Below, one piece after another: positions 48,230 through 59,158 of a DNA stretch of 64,000 nt. The stretch is from Cryptomeria japonica (taxonomy: Eukaryota; Streptophyta; Pinopsida; Cupressales; Cupressaceae), in assembly GCF_030272615.1 (NCBI RefSeq), contig NC_081414.1, forward strand, positions 768,998,153-769,062,152, in the 5' to 3' direction. The notes beneath the pieces were generated by a model. That model had not been told where the DNA came from and searched no databases. It saw nothing but the letters and a program-made list of their open reading frames with translations. Positions within the stretch are counted from its first letter, which is position 1. Each line of letters starts with the position of its first letter. The position numbers and the translations under genes are program-made.

Positions 48230-49800
48230 CTAAGTCTTACCATACCCTGGATGTTCGGCTGTGGGAGTATCATGAAAAGCATGCAAAATTTGTTCCTTCA
48301 ACTGTGAACCAGGAACAAGATAAACCCTGCCCTTGTAGTAGATAACATCATCTACCACACTGTATCTATCATCCACTACCAACCCATCCATGACCTCACA
48401 AGCATGCTGATTTTTGGAATACTCAACTAAAAGTTGAGCCTTCCAATCTGCTGAAATCTCGCTCAATGAACATAGGGCAGCAAGGGAGGGTTTTCTAGAA
48501 AGTGCATTAGCCACAGTATTATTCTTCCCCTTTATGAATTCTATATCGAAATCATAAGCCTGAATCTTGCTCACCCATTTTTGTTGTCGATCATTGAGCT
48601 CTATTTGATCTAGGAAATATTTCAGACTGTTGTGGTCTGTTCTTACCATGAATTTGCTGCCAACAAGATACTGTCTAAATTTGGCTAAGGCATGCATAAT
48701 AGCCAACATTTCCTTATCATAGGTGGAGTACAACCTCTCATTATCTCGCAGCTTCCTACTCTCATAGGCAATGGGGTGTCTATTCTGCATCAAAACCGCT
48801 CCTATGCCCAAACCTGAAGAATCACACTCCTGAACAAATGGCTGCGAGAAGTCAGGGAGTGCCAATACTGGGCAAGTGCTCATAACCTCCTTGAGTCTGT
48901 CAAAGACCCCCTGTGCCTGTTCTGTCCATCTAAATGCCCCTTTCTTTGTGAGGTTTGTCAATGGTGCTGCCAACTGAGAGAAACCCCTCACAAATCTCCT
49001 ATAATAAGCACATAGGCCAAGGAACCCACGTAACTCAGTAATGTTCCGAGGGCGGGGCCAATCCCGAATTGCCTGAATCTTCTCCTCATGCACCTTCACT
49101 CCATTAGCACTGATCGCGTGACCCAAATATAAGACCTCTCTAAGTCCAAACTCACATTTGGACAACTTAGCAAATAGAGACTGGCTCTCCATAATGCTAA
49201 GTACCTCCTCAACATGTCTGAGATGGTCCTCCCAAGTGCGACTGTAAATCAAAATGTCGTCAAAGAACACTAGAACCGACTTCCTCAACTGCTTGTTGAA
49301 GATATGGTTCATACAAGACTGGAAAGTGGCCAGTGCATTGGTGAGGCCAAAAGGCATTACCAGGAACTCATAGTGCCCATAGTGACAACGGAAGGCAGTC
49401 TTGTGTACATCCTCTGCTCATACACGTATCTGATGGTAACTTGAACGAAGATCAATCTTAGAGAAGTAGATAGCTCCATGAAGTTCATCCAACAACTCAT
49501 CAATGCGTGGAATAGGGTATTTGTTCTTGATTGTCTTCTTGTTCAAGGCCCTGTAATCTATACACATCCGCAGAGTCCCATCCTTCTTCTTAACAAGCAC
49601 TACAGAAGAAGCAAAGGGGCTAGAGCTTGGGCGAATGAAACCCATGTCCAACAACTCGTGAATAGTCTTCTCAATCTCATCCTTGTAGGCTCTAGGATGA
49701 CAATACAGAGTGGTAATCATTGGCTTAGGTCCATCCTCCATCTCTATCCCATGGTCAAACCCTCTATCTGGAGGTACACTGGAAGGTATGTCACCAAAGA
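48230..49800 (-). pseudogene. E6 reverse transcriptase and RNase H
   Basis: RT starts before [20 protein letters not shown] and [15 protein letters not shown] (near 49430). One stop at about 49418 breaks it. The piece 49357-48230 (375 aa) is intact through [28 protein letters not shown], RNase [31 protein letters not shown] and VANALSRKP, to the integrase zinc-finger start HPGYGKT. Confidence 0.92.
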
Positions 49801-50611
49801 CTCTCCCATGACGGTCCATCATCGACTGAATATCAACATGAAATGCCCTGCTATCCTGAGGTGTAGGTGTTTTGGACTTCACAAAACAATGTGTAGCCCA
49901 AATCACATCATTATGTCTAATAATAGACTCCATCCTGCGAGAAGACACCTCTTTAGGCCCACCGTTTGAAGCTGCCCTCAAGATAGTCTTCTTCCCTCCA
50001 GAAAGGAACTCTAACTGCATACAATGGTGATCAATAATGTATCGCCCAATACTCTGTAACCACTGCATGCCCAAAACCACATCATAATCCTCCAACAGAA
50101 GCACATAAAAGTCATCTGTCAGAGTATGATCCCCCATCTGAATACTAAGCTGTGGAAGCCGTTTAGTACAGCCCAAAACTGCACCATCTGCAACCTTAAC
50201 TCCAAACCCCCGAAACTCCTCAAACTATAACCCACGCCTATCAACTAACTTCTGATCAATAAAATTGTGTGTGGCATGTGTGTCTACCAAACTCATAACC
50301 TGCTGACCCCTAAGTGTACCTTTCAAACGAAAGGTGTGAAACCTGGGATAACTGGAGAGGGTAGCAATAGTCACTTTGGCTGATGCCAAAGGCTCAGGGG
50401 TGTCTATCTCCAACTGTGGTTGCTCTTGTTCAACCTCCTCTGTACAATCCTCAATATCAGTGTCACGTACCTCCTCATCTCCCAACTCAGATGTCACCTC
50501 AGTCAAATGAACCTTGCCCTTGCCCATACAACGGTGCCCTAGCTCCCAAGGCTCTTTGCATGAGAAGCATAGTTTCCTCCTTCTTAGATCATTCTGTGTC
50601 TCCTGGTCCAT
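49801..50611 (-). pseudogene. E6 zinc knuckle, protease and linker
   Basis: The zinc knuckle CFSCKEPWELGHRC is followed by an acidic spacer and the protease region SLVDTHATHNFID. The active-site Gly is His, so D-T-G is lost. The later [15 protein letters not shown] is the usual second half of the fold. A stop at about 50225 splits the frame. Confidence 0.85.
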
Positions 50612-51708
50612 CCTGGGAGGTCTAGCTGTCTATCCATCTCTAAATTGAGAGGTATTGGCCTTCTAAGGAGGTCGTGAATCCCTGAATGACTTCTTATCTG
50701 TCTAATAAGAAGTAGGCGTGGTGTCCAGTCTAAATGTCACATCTATGGCGTCCTTAAGAGTGGCCGGCTTGAAAGCACGTACCCATCCCTTAAGCCTATC
50801 CTGTAGTCCCTCAATGAATAGCATCACACTGCGCCTCTGGGGCATATCAGGTACCATAACTGCAATACGCTAGAACTCATTAATATATGCCTTTGCATGC
50901 CCAGTCTGTCTCAGATGTGCTAACTCCCTGTAATAGAGCTCTGTGTCCTTACGGTCAAACCTAGAAATGAGGCCCTCAGTGAACTCTGCATAGGAATGGA
51001 CCATGGCGTGGTCCTGGGTGACCAATCGGTGGTGCCACCACTCATAGGCAACCCCATCTAAATGTAAGACAACAAATTGAATAGCATCACTCTCAGGCAT
51101 GGGTCTCAGTGATAGATATATATCCAGCTTGTGCACCCATGCTCGTGCACTCGTACCACTAGTCCCATCATATGTAGCCAATGTGATCTTCCCAGTAGCT
51201 CTACTGAGGTCATAGTTCTGCTGCTGATGCCTATAGCCTCAGTCTCCTCTGAACCTGGCAGTATCTCTATGCTGTGCACAATATTGTGGAAAAGGAAAAA
51301 CATCCCTAACCTCTGGGGGTAGGGCTCTCCACTCAGCTGTAGCCGCCCTGACTGAATCCTGAAAATACACTTCTGGTGGCTCTACTTGTATCGGCTGCTC
51401 ACCTGGTATAAACCGGGAAGTAATGGTCTATCCCTAACTGGTGTATGATGTCTCTCACGCCTAGGGGAATAATGAGAGCTCCCAGCTGATGTATGAGATC
51501 CCTGACTATGTTGGCTTCCAGCCACAGATACTGATCTACTCTGTCTGCCTTTGTGTCTGTCCATTTCCAACCGCTCTAGGGTAACTTGTATCCCGTCTAA
51601 GGTCTGAACAATCCTGGGCTGGGTAGTGATGAGAGTCCTCATCATCTCTCTCTCTTGTTTGTCTTCCTCAGCCTGATTTACTCTAGCACCCACCTGTTCA
51701 TCTGCCAT
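50612..51708 (-). pseudogene. E6 gag
   Basis: It starts MADEQVGARVNQAEEDKQER (51708) with a helical N-terminus, then a Ser/Arg/His-rich stretch. The core has ARAWVHKLDIYLSLRPMPES, YEWWHHRLV and LISRFDRKD (51181-50870), then stops. It matches E0 gag block for block. Confidence 0.88.
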
Positions 51709-51823
51709 GATAGGCTCCTGTTCTCTCCCACTCTCACGCTCGTACTGAGCTCTTCTGCGGGTATAGTATCTCCCGGATGCATAGAAAAAATAAAACTTAG
51801 CACCACAGGCTGGTAGGAAAATA

Positions 51824-51835
51824 GCTCTGATACCA
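51824..51835 (-). other. E6 primer-binding site (tRNA-iMet)
   Basis: A perfect minus-strand TGGTATCAGAGC, one base from the LTR. Confidence 0.92.
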
Positions 51836-51836
51836 C

Positions 51837-53277
51837 TGAAAGATCCCTGATGGATCCCCTTGCTAATATGCTATAGTTTTTAAATTAATAAACTATATTT
51901 TCCTGTGTTTACTTTGATGGTTTTAGAGAATAGACAGAAGTTGCAGAAGGTTTGTTTATTTTTGTGTTTTTGATAGTTTTTCAGCAAGTAATAATTGAAG
52001 AACAAGTATATGAAAAGAGTATTGGAAATAAATGTTCATACACAGCCAAATCAGAATTGTACCAAGCAGATTTTTGATTATTTAAATCAAATAATTATCC
52101 AGATAGTGATTCCAAACAATTCCAGGAAGATTACAATAACAATGAGTCCAACCTGGATGAAGAGTGAATGCTATAATCAAGAAGGACGTTGCAGCAAACA
52201 TCCAAATCTCTTACATAGCTCCACATGGGAAGAGAAATGGCTGCAAAGTACAAATGTACGACTGTTAGGTGATGCCAAGCTGGAAACCCCAATCTCCACG
52301 CTGAACCCAGACTCTGTTCACTGAATCCTCTAGAAAAGATGTCATACCAACTCTAAGGCACTGAAAACTGAATGCAAGAACCAAATAACCACTGTGCTGG
52401 GGGCTACGTCCCAGATAGGCAAGACCTTGGGGTTTTCGTCCCAGATGCTGAATCGCTCTCCAAAGCAAATTCTCCAAATCAAAGATGAAATGTGTAAAAA
52501 GATGAGTGATAATTAGGTTACCATCTCCTTATAACTCCTCCCCTCTAGCTCGAACCCTAAAAGTGTATGAAAAGTGCACTTAGGCTTATAAAGTTTTATT
52601 TCTCATTTTTAGTCGCCAAGTATAAAGAAAAAGCCACTTTTTTAATATAAAAGAATTACGTTCATCAAAAGGGTCCCTGACAAATGGGAAACATTTAGAA
52701 AAGTTCAAGACCTTTGCAACAAGCTATAACACTTGGGCATATGCATCCAGATGAAGCCAAAAACCCCTTATAACTCCAAAATGGCTATAAACATAGCCTT
52801 ATTTAATTAATTAAACGCTAACTTAAGAAATATTTAAATATATTAAAAATATAACCTAAATAGCTGCAGAAGGCTCAAATGACTCCAAAAGCCTAAAACG
52901 GAACCTGCCACCTGTCTGTGATTGAAGTCGGAAATCATGGATCCACTGGCAATCTTATCCCTAAAATCTAGGGATGCTCCTAGAAACTAGGAAACATACC
53001 CAAATCTTCTGAAACTGAAACCAAGGAATAGTCTCATGGAAACCCAACCCTGGATACTGTCATAACCTCCTAAATAGTAGGAATAGCCTCCACAAATGTA
53101 GGAACTGCCTCCTAAAATTAAGGAACTGCTCCAAACTGGTCTACTACTACCAGAACACCAAATCCCAGACACTGAATATCCTCATTGAGTCTCTATCCAC
53201 CACTGTCAACCTACAAGACCCCATAATAAGCTGACTCACATGCCTCTGATAGACAGAGCTAAAGAGGGGACATGCCA
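51837..53277 (-). repeat. E6 5' LTR (1441 bp)
   Basis: Same length and ends as 45572-47012, differing at scattered single bases. It abuts TSD tgcac at 53278. Confidence 0.95.
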
Positions 53278-53556
53278 TGCACACTCCAGAATTAGTTCTG
53301 GACACTGAATAGTAGGAGGAAAACCAGCTGCCGCAACAATTCCGCTCTTGAGAATTTTGACAACTGTTGGTGATGGAGTATGCCTTGTTGTCCCGAACAT
53401 TCTGATCTTGAACGCAGCCAGATTGAATGCGCCCAAATTTGTATCGCTGAATTCCTCCTATCTGGAAGTCATCTGGGAATGAGGAAGGAAACCTTTCATC
53501 TTTGCCTTGATCAATGCCTGCCTGGAGAGGGTAGCTGCCTTGCTTGATTCCGCCAT
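53278..53556 (-). pseudogene. E2 orphan ORF, N-terminal part
   Basis: Start codon at 53556, about 115 bp downstream of a TATATAA box at 53670-53676. It reads MAESSKAATLSRQALIKAKM, has one TAG at about residue 33, then FSDTNLGAFNLAAFKIRMFG, PSPTVVKILKSGIVAAAGFP and QCPELILECA. It is cut by E6 and resumes at 45566. The start is chosen because it is the first Met after the TATA box and the frame joins the rest. Confidence 0.72.
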
Positions 53557-53669
53557 CTTGAAAAGTACCTTGGAAATGATGAAAACAAAGACTAAGTATG
53601 ACCTCTCTTCACTTCTCCAATTCTTCTTTCTTGAATCCTGCACGTGAGAAATGAAATGCCTCTCCATGC

Positions 53670-53676
53670 TTATATA
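53670..53676 (-). promoter_or_regulatory. TATA box upstream of the E2 orphan ORF
   Basis: Minus-strand TATATAA in the context TTCTATATAAGCATGG. E4 units have a TATA box at the corresponding place, followed by a similar GGAGAAG-n-AGGAGGT phrase. Confidence 0.6.
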
Positions 53677-54252
53677 GAATCCCTCAAATCGTATTGCTAA
53701 GTTAGGAGGCATCAATTTAGAAATTGAATTTATGATGCGTCATACTTTCTCGATCACTACGCCATGCAAAAGAAACTTCCCTTGTGAGTGAGATTTGAAT
53801 TTAGAAGTTTCATTTAATGCACTAAGTTATGCATCATACTTGGAAGATTTCCTTCGCCAACTCATTAACTTCCACTCTTTCAAATTTCAGAGGGAAATTG
53901 AAAGATTCTTTAAGATTCGCTTGATTTTCATTCTAACTTGTCGTTTTCTTCTTCTGAAGGAATTTTCACACCCTTTTCAACATCCCCTATTTTTTAGTGA
54001 TCCTCCTAAAATTTAGGATCCAAGTCCATTGGATAGAGAAATTCCTCACGATTCTGAATCTATAAAATTTTCCACATTTTGATAAGATTCGATGTCTAGA
54101 AATAGAAAATTCAAAATTTTTCCCAAGGGGATTTTTACTTTTCATTCCTCCTTGGCCACTAGACTTTCATGCCTTAGACAAATTTTCAATTTTCAGGCTT
54201 AAGCATGGAATTCACTGTCTTGGAATTTGATCATTTTTCATATCTTAATCAT

Positions 54253-55150
54253 TTAGGAGCACATCTCTGTGCATGGGCGTGGATTCCACTTGGGAAGGAA
54301 ATTTCATGCTTTTCACATTTTCCATGACCACCTAGGCCTGGCGCCTTCATCATGCCTTGGGCGCTATTTCACTGAAGGCAAGAAATTCACAAAATTTTCA
54401 ATTTTCCGAGCACCTCTCAATTTGGCGCTTTGCATTAGTCTAGGGCACAATTTCGATGTGCAGAGGAATTCAACCATCTTGAAATTTTCCATGCTACCTT
54501 CTCTTTGGCGCCCATATACTCCCCAGAGCGGAATTTTACCTAAAGGAGGAATTCACACCTTGTTTGGAATCCTCCATCACTTCCTTGTTTTGTCACCTTC
54601 ACCATGCCTTGGGCAGAATTTCACTGAAGGCAAGGAATTCACAATTTTGTCCATTTTCCATGACACTTCACTTTTAGCCCCTTCCTTTTATCTTGGGCGC
54701 TAGTTTGCATTGAAGGAGGAATTTCTCATTTTGGAGTTCTTCCTTGACTCCCTGACTTTGGTGCCATGACCTCATCTTGGGTGCCAATTCTTGATGGAGG
54801 AATTTCACATCTTTCCTTCCCTCCCTAAGCTCTCCACTTCAGCGCCCATATACTCCCCAGGGCGGAATTTTGCCTTGGTCAAGGATTTCATCACTTGTCC
54901 TATTTTTCATGTTCATGCCATTTTAGCACCTATCCTTGACCTAGGGTGCAAATTTGCCTTAGAGGAGGAATTCAAGAGTTTTTATGAATTCCAAGGCAAC
55001 TTGATTTCAACGCCCAACTCCATTTCATGGCGCTATTTCACCCTTGGCATGGATTCTTGTAATTTTCCATCTCTCCATGCATGCCTCATTTTGGCACCTA
55101 ATCTTGGCTTGGGGCAGATTTTTTACTGTGAAGGAGGAATTCAACCTTTC
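54253..55150. repeat. 84-bp tandem array in E2 (about 11 copies)
   Basis: Units keyed on ttggcgcc-n-cttgggcgc-n-gaaggaggaattca start at about 54253, 54337, 54421, 54505, 54589, 54674, 54757, 54838, 54922, 55007 and 55091. Because 84 is divisible by three, plus-strand ORFs 54269-54703 and 54791-55294 stay open as 28-residue repeats. These are artefacts. The array sits where E4 units have the 166-bp hairpin array. Confidence 0.88.
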
Positions 55151-55896
55151 ATGCTTCTTCCGGACTTGGATGGATCTTTTGAGTTTCTTCCGGATCAGGC
55201 CACCATATATGAATTTGGGGTGATTCCCCATACAAACGAATTTCTCGAGCTTTCCACTTTAGGAATGGGCTTCCAGCACTTAACCATTTTCTGACTCTCC
55301 CTATCTGCTTTCTGACTTTCCAAAATTAGTAGTCACAAATGCTTGATCTTTGTCACCTTGCCCGAATGGTCCTATCAGAACAAACTTTCCAAAAATAGAA
55401 ACCTTTAAAATGTCAGCTTTAGATCCCAAGACAGGACACATGAATGACATACTATAAATAGAAACTTACTAAAAATAGAAATTAATAAAAAATAGTAAGT
55501 TTGATTTTTGGCAAAATGACGACATTCTGGGATTCCGTATAATCCCTAAAAAATAGGAACTTTCTAAAAATAGAAAGTTGATTCGTTTTGCCTCAAATTT
55601 TACTAGGAGGTTCCTTGAAGGGTCTTGATTCCATTCCTTCAAAACCCTAACAGAAACCCCTAAAATCTAGGACTAAAGGCAAAAAACCTTAAAAAATACA
55701 AGCCCTAGACTTCACCAAATTTGCTCAAATGAAAAGAAGACTTAATCAAAATGACCCCCAAACACTCGCAAAACCGAGAGACTAACGAGACTGCCACCAA
55801 AACCCACCAAAAAAAAAAAAGACCAAATGACCAAAAGGGCCTAAAATGGAGGGGGTCCCTATCTGGGATGGGGTGATGTGTGATTAGGTCACAACA
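55151..55896 (-). repeat. E2 terminal region, outer end
   Basis: Non-coding. On the minus strand it starts TGTTGTGACCTAATCACACA and shares CACATC(A/G)CCCCAT with E4 ends. It includes AT palindromes of the form actaaaaatag at 55460-55580, also seen in the E0 LTR, and a run of A at about 55808. Confidence 0.75.
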
Positions 55897-55901
55897 GGTT
55901 T

Positions 55902-56427
55902 GTGCCAGTCGGACTCTTTGTGGGTCCTTGATATCCTCAAACTCAAAGTAGTTCTCCAACTCTCCAATCCAATCGATTAGATCCTCTGGGTTTAGTGTTC
56001 TAGAAAAGTTGGAAACCTCAACTTTATGAACTTTACTTGCTTGCGCCATTGCTCTTAGGAATCTTTCCTCTCTTTCATCTTCCAGTCCTTCAGTTTCCTC
56101 AAGCTCTTCACCGGCTTCCTCATATTCACCCTCAGAATATGGGTTTCTTTGCAAACCAACCAAAGTGTTCTGGATTTCATTCCTTACTTCATTCTTGAAG
56201 TCTTCCATCATCTGCTCTACCCTTCGGGGGTTTGTCCTCCTCGATGGCATCTCTCCTTCCACTCCAGTGAACTGCCTCAACTCGGCGATCTGACTATAGG
56301 TTTCAATTGCCTCCCCTCGGCAATCTATTGAACACACGTGTAGCCTGCCTCCAATCGGTGATCCGTCCACCCCAAGCAATGCCTCAATGTTTGCAAACGA
56401 TTCTTCCACTAGCCAGTCCATAACCAT
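55902..56427 (-). pseudogene. G1 gag N-terminal part
   Basis: An open frame of about 175 residues begins at the Met overlapping the primer site (56427). It reads through GEMPSRRTNPRRVEQMMED, an acidic stretch of Glu residues, VSNFSRTLNPEDLIDWIGEL and DIKDPQRVRLAQT, typical of one plant gypsy gag family. It is cut at the E2 TSD, and the next residues (KLKGH) are found at 41363. Met codons further upstream fall in the LTR and were not used. Confidence 0.88.
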
Positions 56428-56438
56428 CTCTGATACCA
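56424..56438 (-). other. G1 primer-binding site
   Basis: TGGTATCAGAGATGG on the minus strand, two bases inside the LTR. It matches tRNA-iMet with one change and overlaps the likely gag start codon. Confidence 0.85.
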
Positions 56439-56440
56439 CT

Positions 56441-57261
56441 TGATGTAGCCATAATCGGTTAAAACCCTCAAAAGAGTCAACCGACTTATGCATCAAGAGA
56501 GACACAACGGAAGAAGCAAGAAAACATAACAAATTCAAATAAACAGATCATATTACAGCCTTAGAACTTTCGGCAATCATCCGACAATCTTCATATTATC
56601 ATCAAAGAACATTTGGTAGTTTATCGGTTACATGTAGGTTCAAGCCATATACAGTCCGACCGGGACTCTAAGAATCAGTCAGATCGCAACATGCGAATCT
56701 CAATCCTTATTCTGAGTTCTACTTCCTTTGCCCCTACAAATGAATGCATGATAGCATATTTATATCCATCGGAACACTTCCAGGTTGGCCTCATAAGATT
56801 ACATTCACCAATGCAGGAAAATGAAATGTGTAATTAGGTCAGCCCTAAGAATTAAGAAATCTTTTCAAAAAATAACAACCAAGTAATGCGGTTCAGTAGG
56901 AAGGTCGTCCCACACGCCAAAGAACATCGGACAAGACCCAAGATGGATACACACACCAAGAATCATGCCGACAATGAAGGAAAACCAACTGGTAAGCACA
57001 AGAACTGTCCTGAATCCAAAAACAGTCAATTGAAAGCGATAACTGACCGAAAAAGAACCCAAATGAACTGAAAGTTTGGAATCAAGCACATCAAACCGGC
57101 TGGAAACCAAAAATAAGATCTACCACGAAGAACAAGCAACTACCGGTACATACTGGTAAGAACACAGAAAACTGAACAAAGAACTAAACAAGAACAAATT
57201 GAAAGGAAATAGTTTTTGGTTGATGCAAGATTGCACATCGACTGGGGATGCTCCTGCATCA
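56441..57261 (-). repeat. G1 5' LTR (821 bp)
   Basis: Same ends as the partner at 18302, with a TATAAATATG box at 56756-56765. It is flanked on the outside by TSD catct. It differs from its partner by scattered substitutions, so the insertion is not recent. Confidence 0.92.
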
Positions 57262-57293
57262 CATCTATAATAACCATTACCCACAATATCATC

Positions 57294-58839
57294 TATTAGT
57301 CCCAACCCGTGCGGAGAGGGGAGGGGTGAATCAACACTATACTGGTTTTACCAGATTTAACATTAATCAAAGTTTCTATTCCAACTTAACACTTATCAGT
57401 ATAAGAAGCATTAATAAGAAACATGCACACATAAAATCAAACACACACGATTACCAAGATTTATCATGTGGAAACCCAAATGGGAGAAAACCACGGTGTG
57501 AGTAGAAACTCACAAAATCTGCACTCTTCTAGAGTACGCTCGGTGATGAGCCATCCCTGTTAGGAGATTACAAAGACACTGTTAGGTGCCACCCAGTTAA
57601 GGGATTTTCTTTAAGGCCTGTTAGAAGCTTTACCCTATTAGAGGTAGCCTTGTTAAAAGACTTAGGATCATCAATTAAGGTGTCACCTGGTTAAGGGATT
57701 TTACAAAGGGACCTTTTAAAGTCCACCCGGTTAAGGGATTTTACAAAGGGACCTGTTAAAGTCCACCCGGTTAAGGGATTTTGTTGTTGTAGTTAGTAGA
57801 AAACAACAAAGAAAATGATCTGCTAGAATAGCTACTCTTAGTTTAATCAGATCCAATTGAAGTTCTTCGGTTTGACCATAGGTTACACTTGCTTTGCACT
57901 GTACTGGTGCTTTGCATTCTTTCTCTACTCTTCACACTATCCGAGCTTTGCACACTCTCTTCACCACTTTGCTATTCACTTAGCAGTTCTGCCCTCTTCT
58001 CATCTTGCTGGATTGCCTCTCTTCAAGATTGCACTTTGCAATTTTTACGATCACTCTTATTGGTTATCGCCAAAAACCTTTATACAAAACTTAGTAGATT
58101 TGAAATTTAAATCTTCCCGCACTTTCTCTGTGTGCTCTCCATCATTCTCGTCAGCAACTCATCGTTATCTGCCACCACAACTCATAATTTCACCAACCTC
58201 TAGGTCGTGTTCTATCTTTTTAATGCGAACCGGAAAATCTGCACAAATCTCGCCTTAACTGGTTGTTAACTGCTGTAAACTTCAGTAGCGTTTTGTTTGA
58301 GGATATCTTTCCCTGACTGACTCACCTTTGGTCATCGCATCCAACTTACCGGTCACCGCTCTGAGATTTTCGGTGGAAAGCATCCTTCAACCTGTATCAC
58401 CGGTTCACCGGTGTAATTCTTCATCTTTTGCCACCAGTTGTTGATCATCAAGTAGATTGATCACCTGTCTGTCCAGAATGTTCCGGTTATACATAAGACT
58501 ACTCAACTGCAATCTGAGTCACCTCCTCTGACCACATCATCATTTCAACTGATAGTTTGAGAAACTAATCTCAACACCTATCGGATGCTTGACTGACCAG
58601 CCAGCTACTCTGTTTATCATTCAACCGATTAGTCTTTGACCAACACACTGCTTAAGTGTGTCAATAATGCATGTTAGGGAAGCACTGAATCGTCCATACT
58701 AATTGCAGCCATGAGTAAACCATTGAGGTTTACCACACTTCCTTGCCTATGAGTTTGGCCTTATTCACCGGTAAGTGTTTCATCAATGACAATACTAATT
58801 GATGAATTGGTTTTGCCAACACCATCAGTTATGCCAACA
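57294..58839 (-). repeat. E8 3' LTR (1546 bp)
   Basis: Matches 63289-64000 over the visible part. A minus-strand TATA box, TATAAAGG, lies at 58077-58084. A 40-bp unit (ggttaagggattttacaaag...) is repeated 2.3 times at 57689-57782. ORFs at 57857-58258 are not genes. Confidence 0.92.
57689..57782. repeat. 40-bp tandem repeat in the E8 3' LTR
   Basis: Two full units and part of a third. The 5' LTR (about 63688-63740) has one full unit and part of a second. Confidence 0.85.
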
Positions 58840-58853
58840 ATTTCCCCCTTTGG
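58840..58853 (-). other. E8 polypurine tract
   Basis: Minus-strand CCAAAGGGGGAAAT directly before the LTR. Confidence 0.85.
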
Positions 58854-59158
58854 CATTGATGGCAATACTACAAACTTCTCTTTAGCAACCAGTCACTTCT
58901 GCTCTGATTGATTTTGAGTAATGATTTTACTCCCCCTTTTCACCGGCTTCCATTCATGACGCATCATATTTCATCTCCCTTCATGTTCCATCTGACTTCA
59001 CTCCCCCTTTGACAACAATGCCAAAGGTGTAGTCTAGACATCCTATTTCACATACTGCAATGAATTCTCCCCCTAACAGGAGTCGTCCATAATCATCAAT
59101 CCAAATACATAGAATTTGCAAGAAAATCATACCGGATTGATGTTCTTCCGATCTTCTC

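Larger units (their letters stand above)
45572..53277 (-). mobile_element. E6: Ty3/gypsy chromovirus inserted in the E2 ORF
   Basis: Both LTRs are 1441 bp and nearly identical by eye. TSD tgcac is exact (45567-45571 and 53278-53282). Primer site, gag, protease, RT, RNase H, integrase and chromodomain occur in chromovirus order, with a purine tract at the 3' LTR. It is the innermost and probably the youngest element. Stops, frameshifts and two changed catalytic motifs show it is inactive. Confidence 0.95.
41369..55896 (-). mobile_element. E2: TG...CA element with an orphan ORF, inserted in G1 gag
   Basis: TSDs are ggtct (41364-41368) and ggttt (55897-55901), and gag residues RVRLAQT/KLKGH rejoin when it is removed. 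Minus-strand ends are TGTTGTGACCTAATCACACA and CACATCAACA, homologous to the ends of E4 units. Without E6 it is about 6.8 kb. Order: an 84-bp repeat array, a TATA box, a ~1,100-residue ORF, a second TATA box and a terminal 0.8 kb. I find no direct-repeat LTR pair, primer site or gag-pol. Confidence 0.8.
18302..57261 (-). mobile_element. G1: outer gypsy element, host of the nest
   Basis: Two LTRs of 824 and 821 bp sit 37 kb apart in the same orientation, with an exact TSD catct outside them (18297-18301 and 57262-57266). Removing the insertions E2 and E3 leaves about 3.76 kb: LTR, primer site, gag, protease, a linker, LTR. The gag and protease frames rejoin across both insertions. No RT, RNase H or integrase remains. 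Confidence 0.9.

Noticed and set aside
54269-55294. Two plus-strand ORFs with 28-residue repeats
   Set aside because: They follow from the 84-bp tandem array, whose period is divisible by three. No start context or known repeat-protein motif.
55705-56538. 277-residue ORF taken as one protein
   Set aside because: Its start lies in the G1 LTR and its end in the E2 terminus. Only 56427-55902 is gag.
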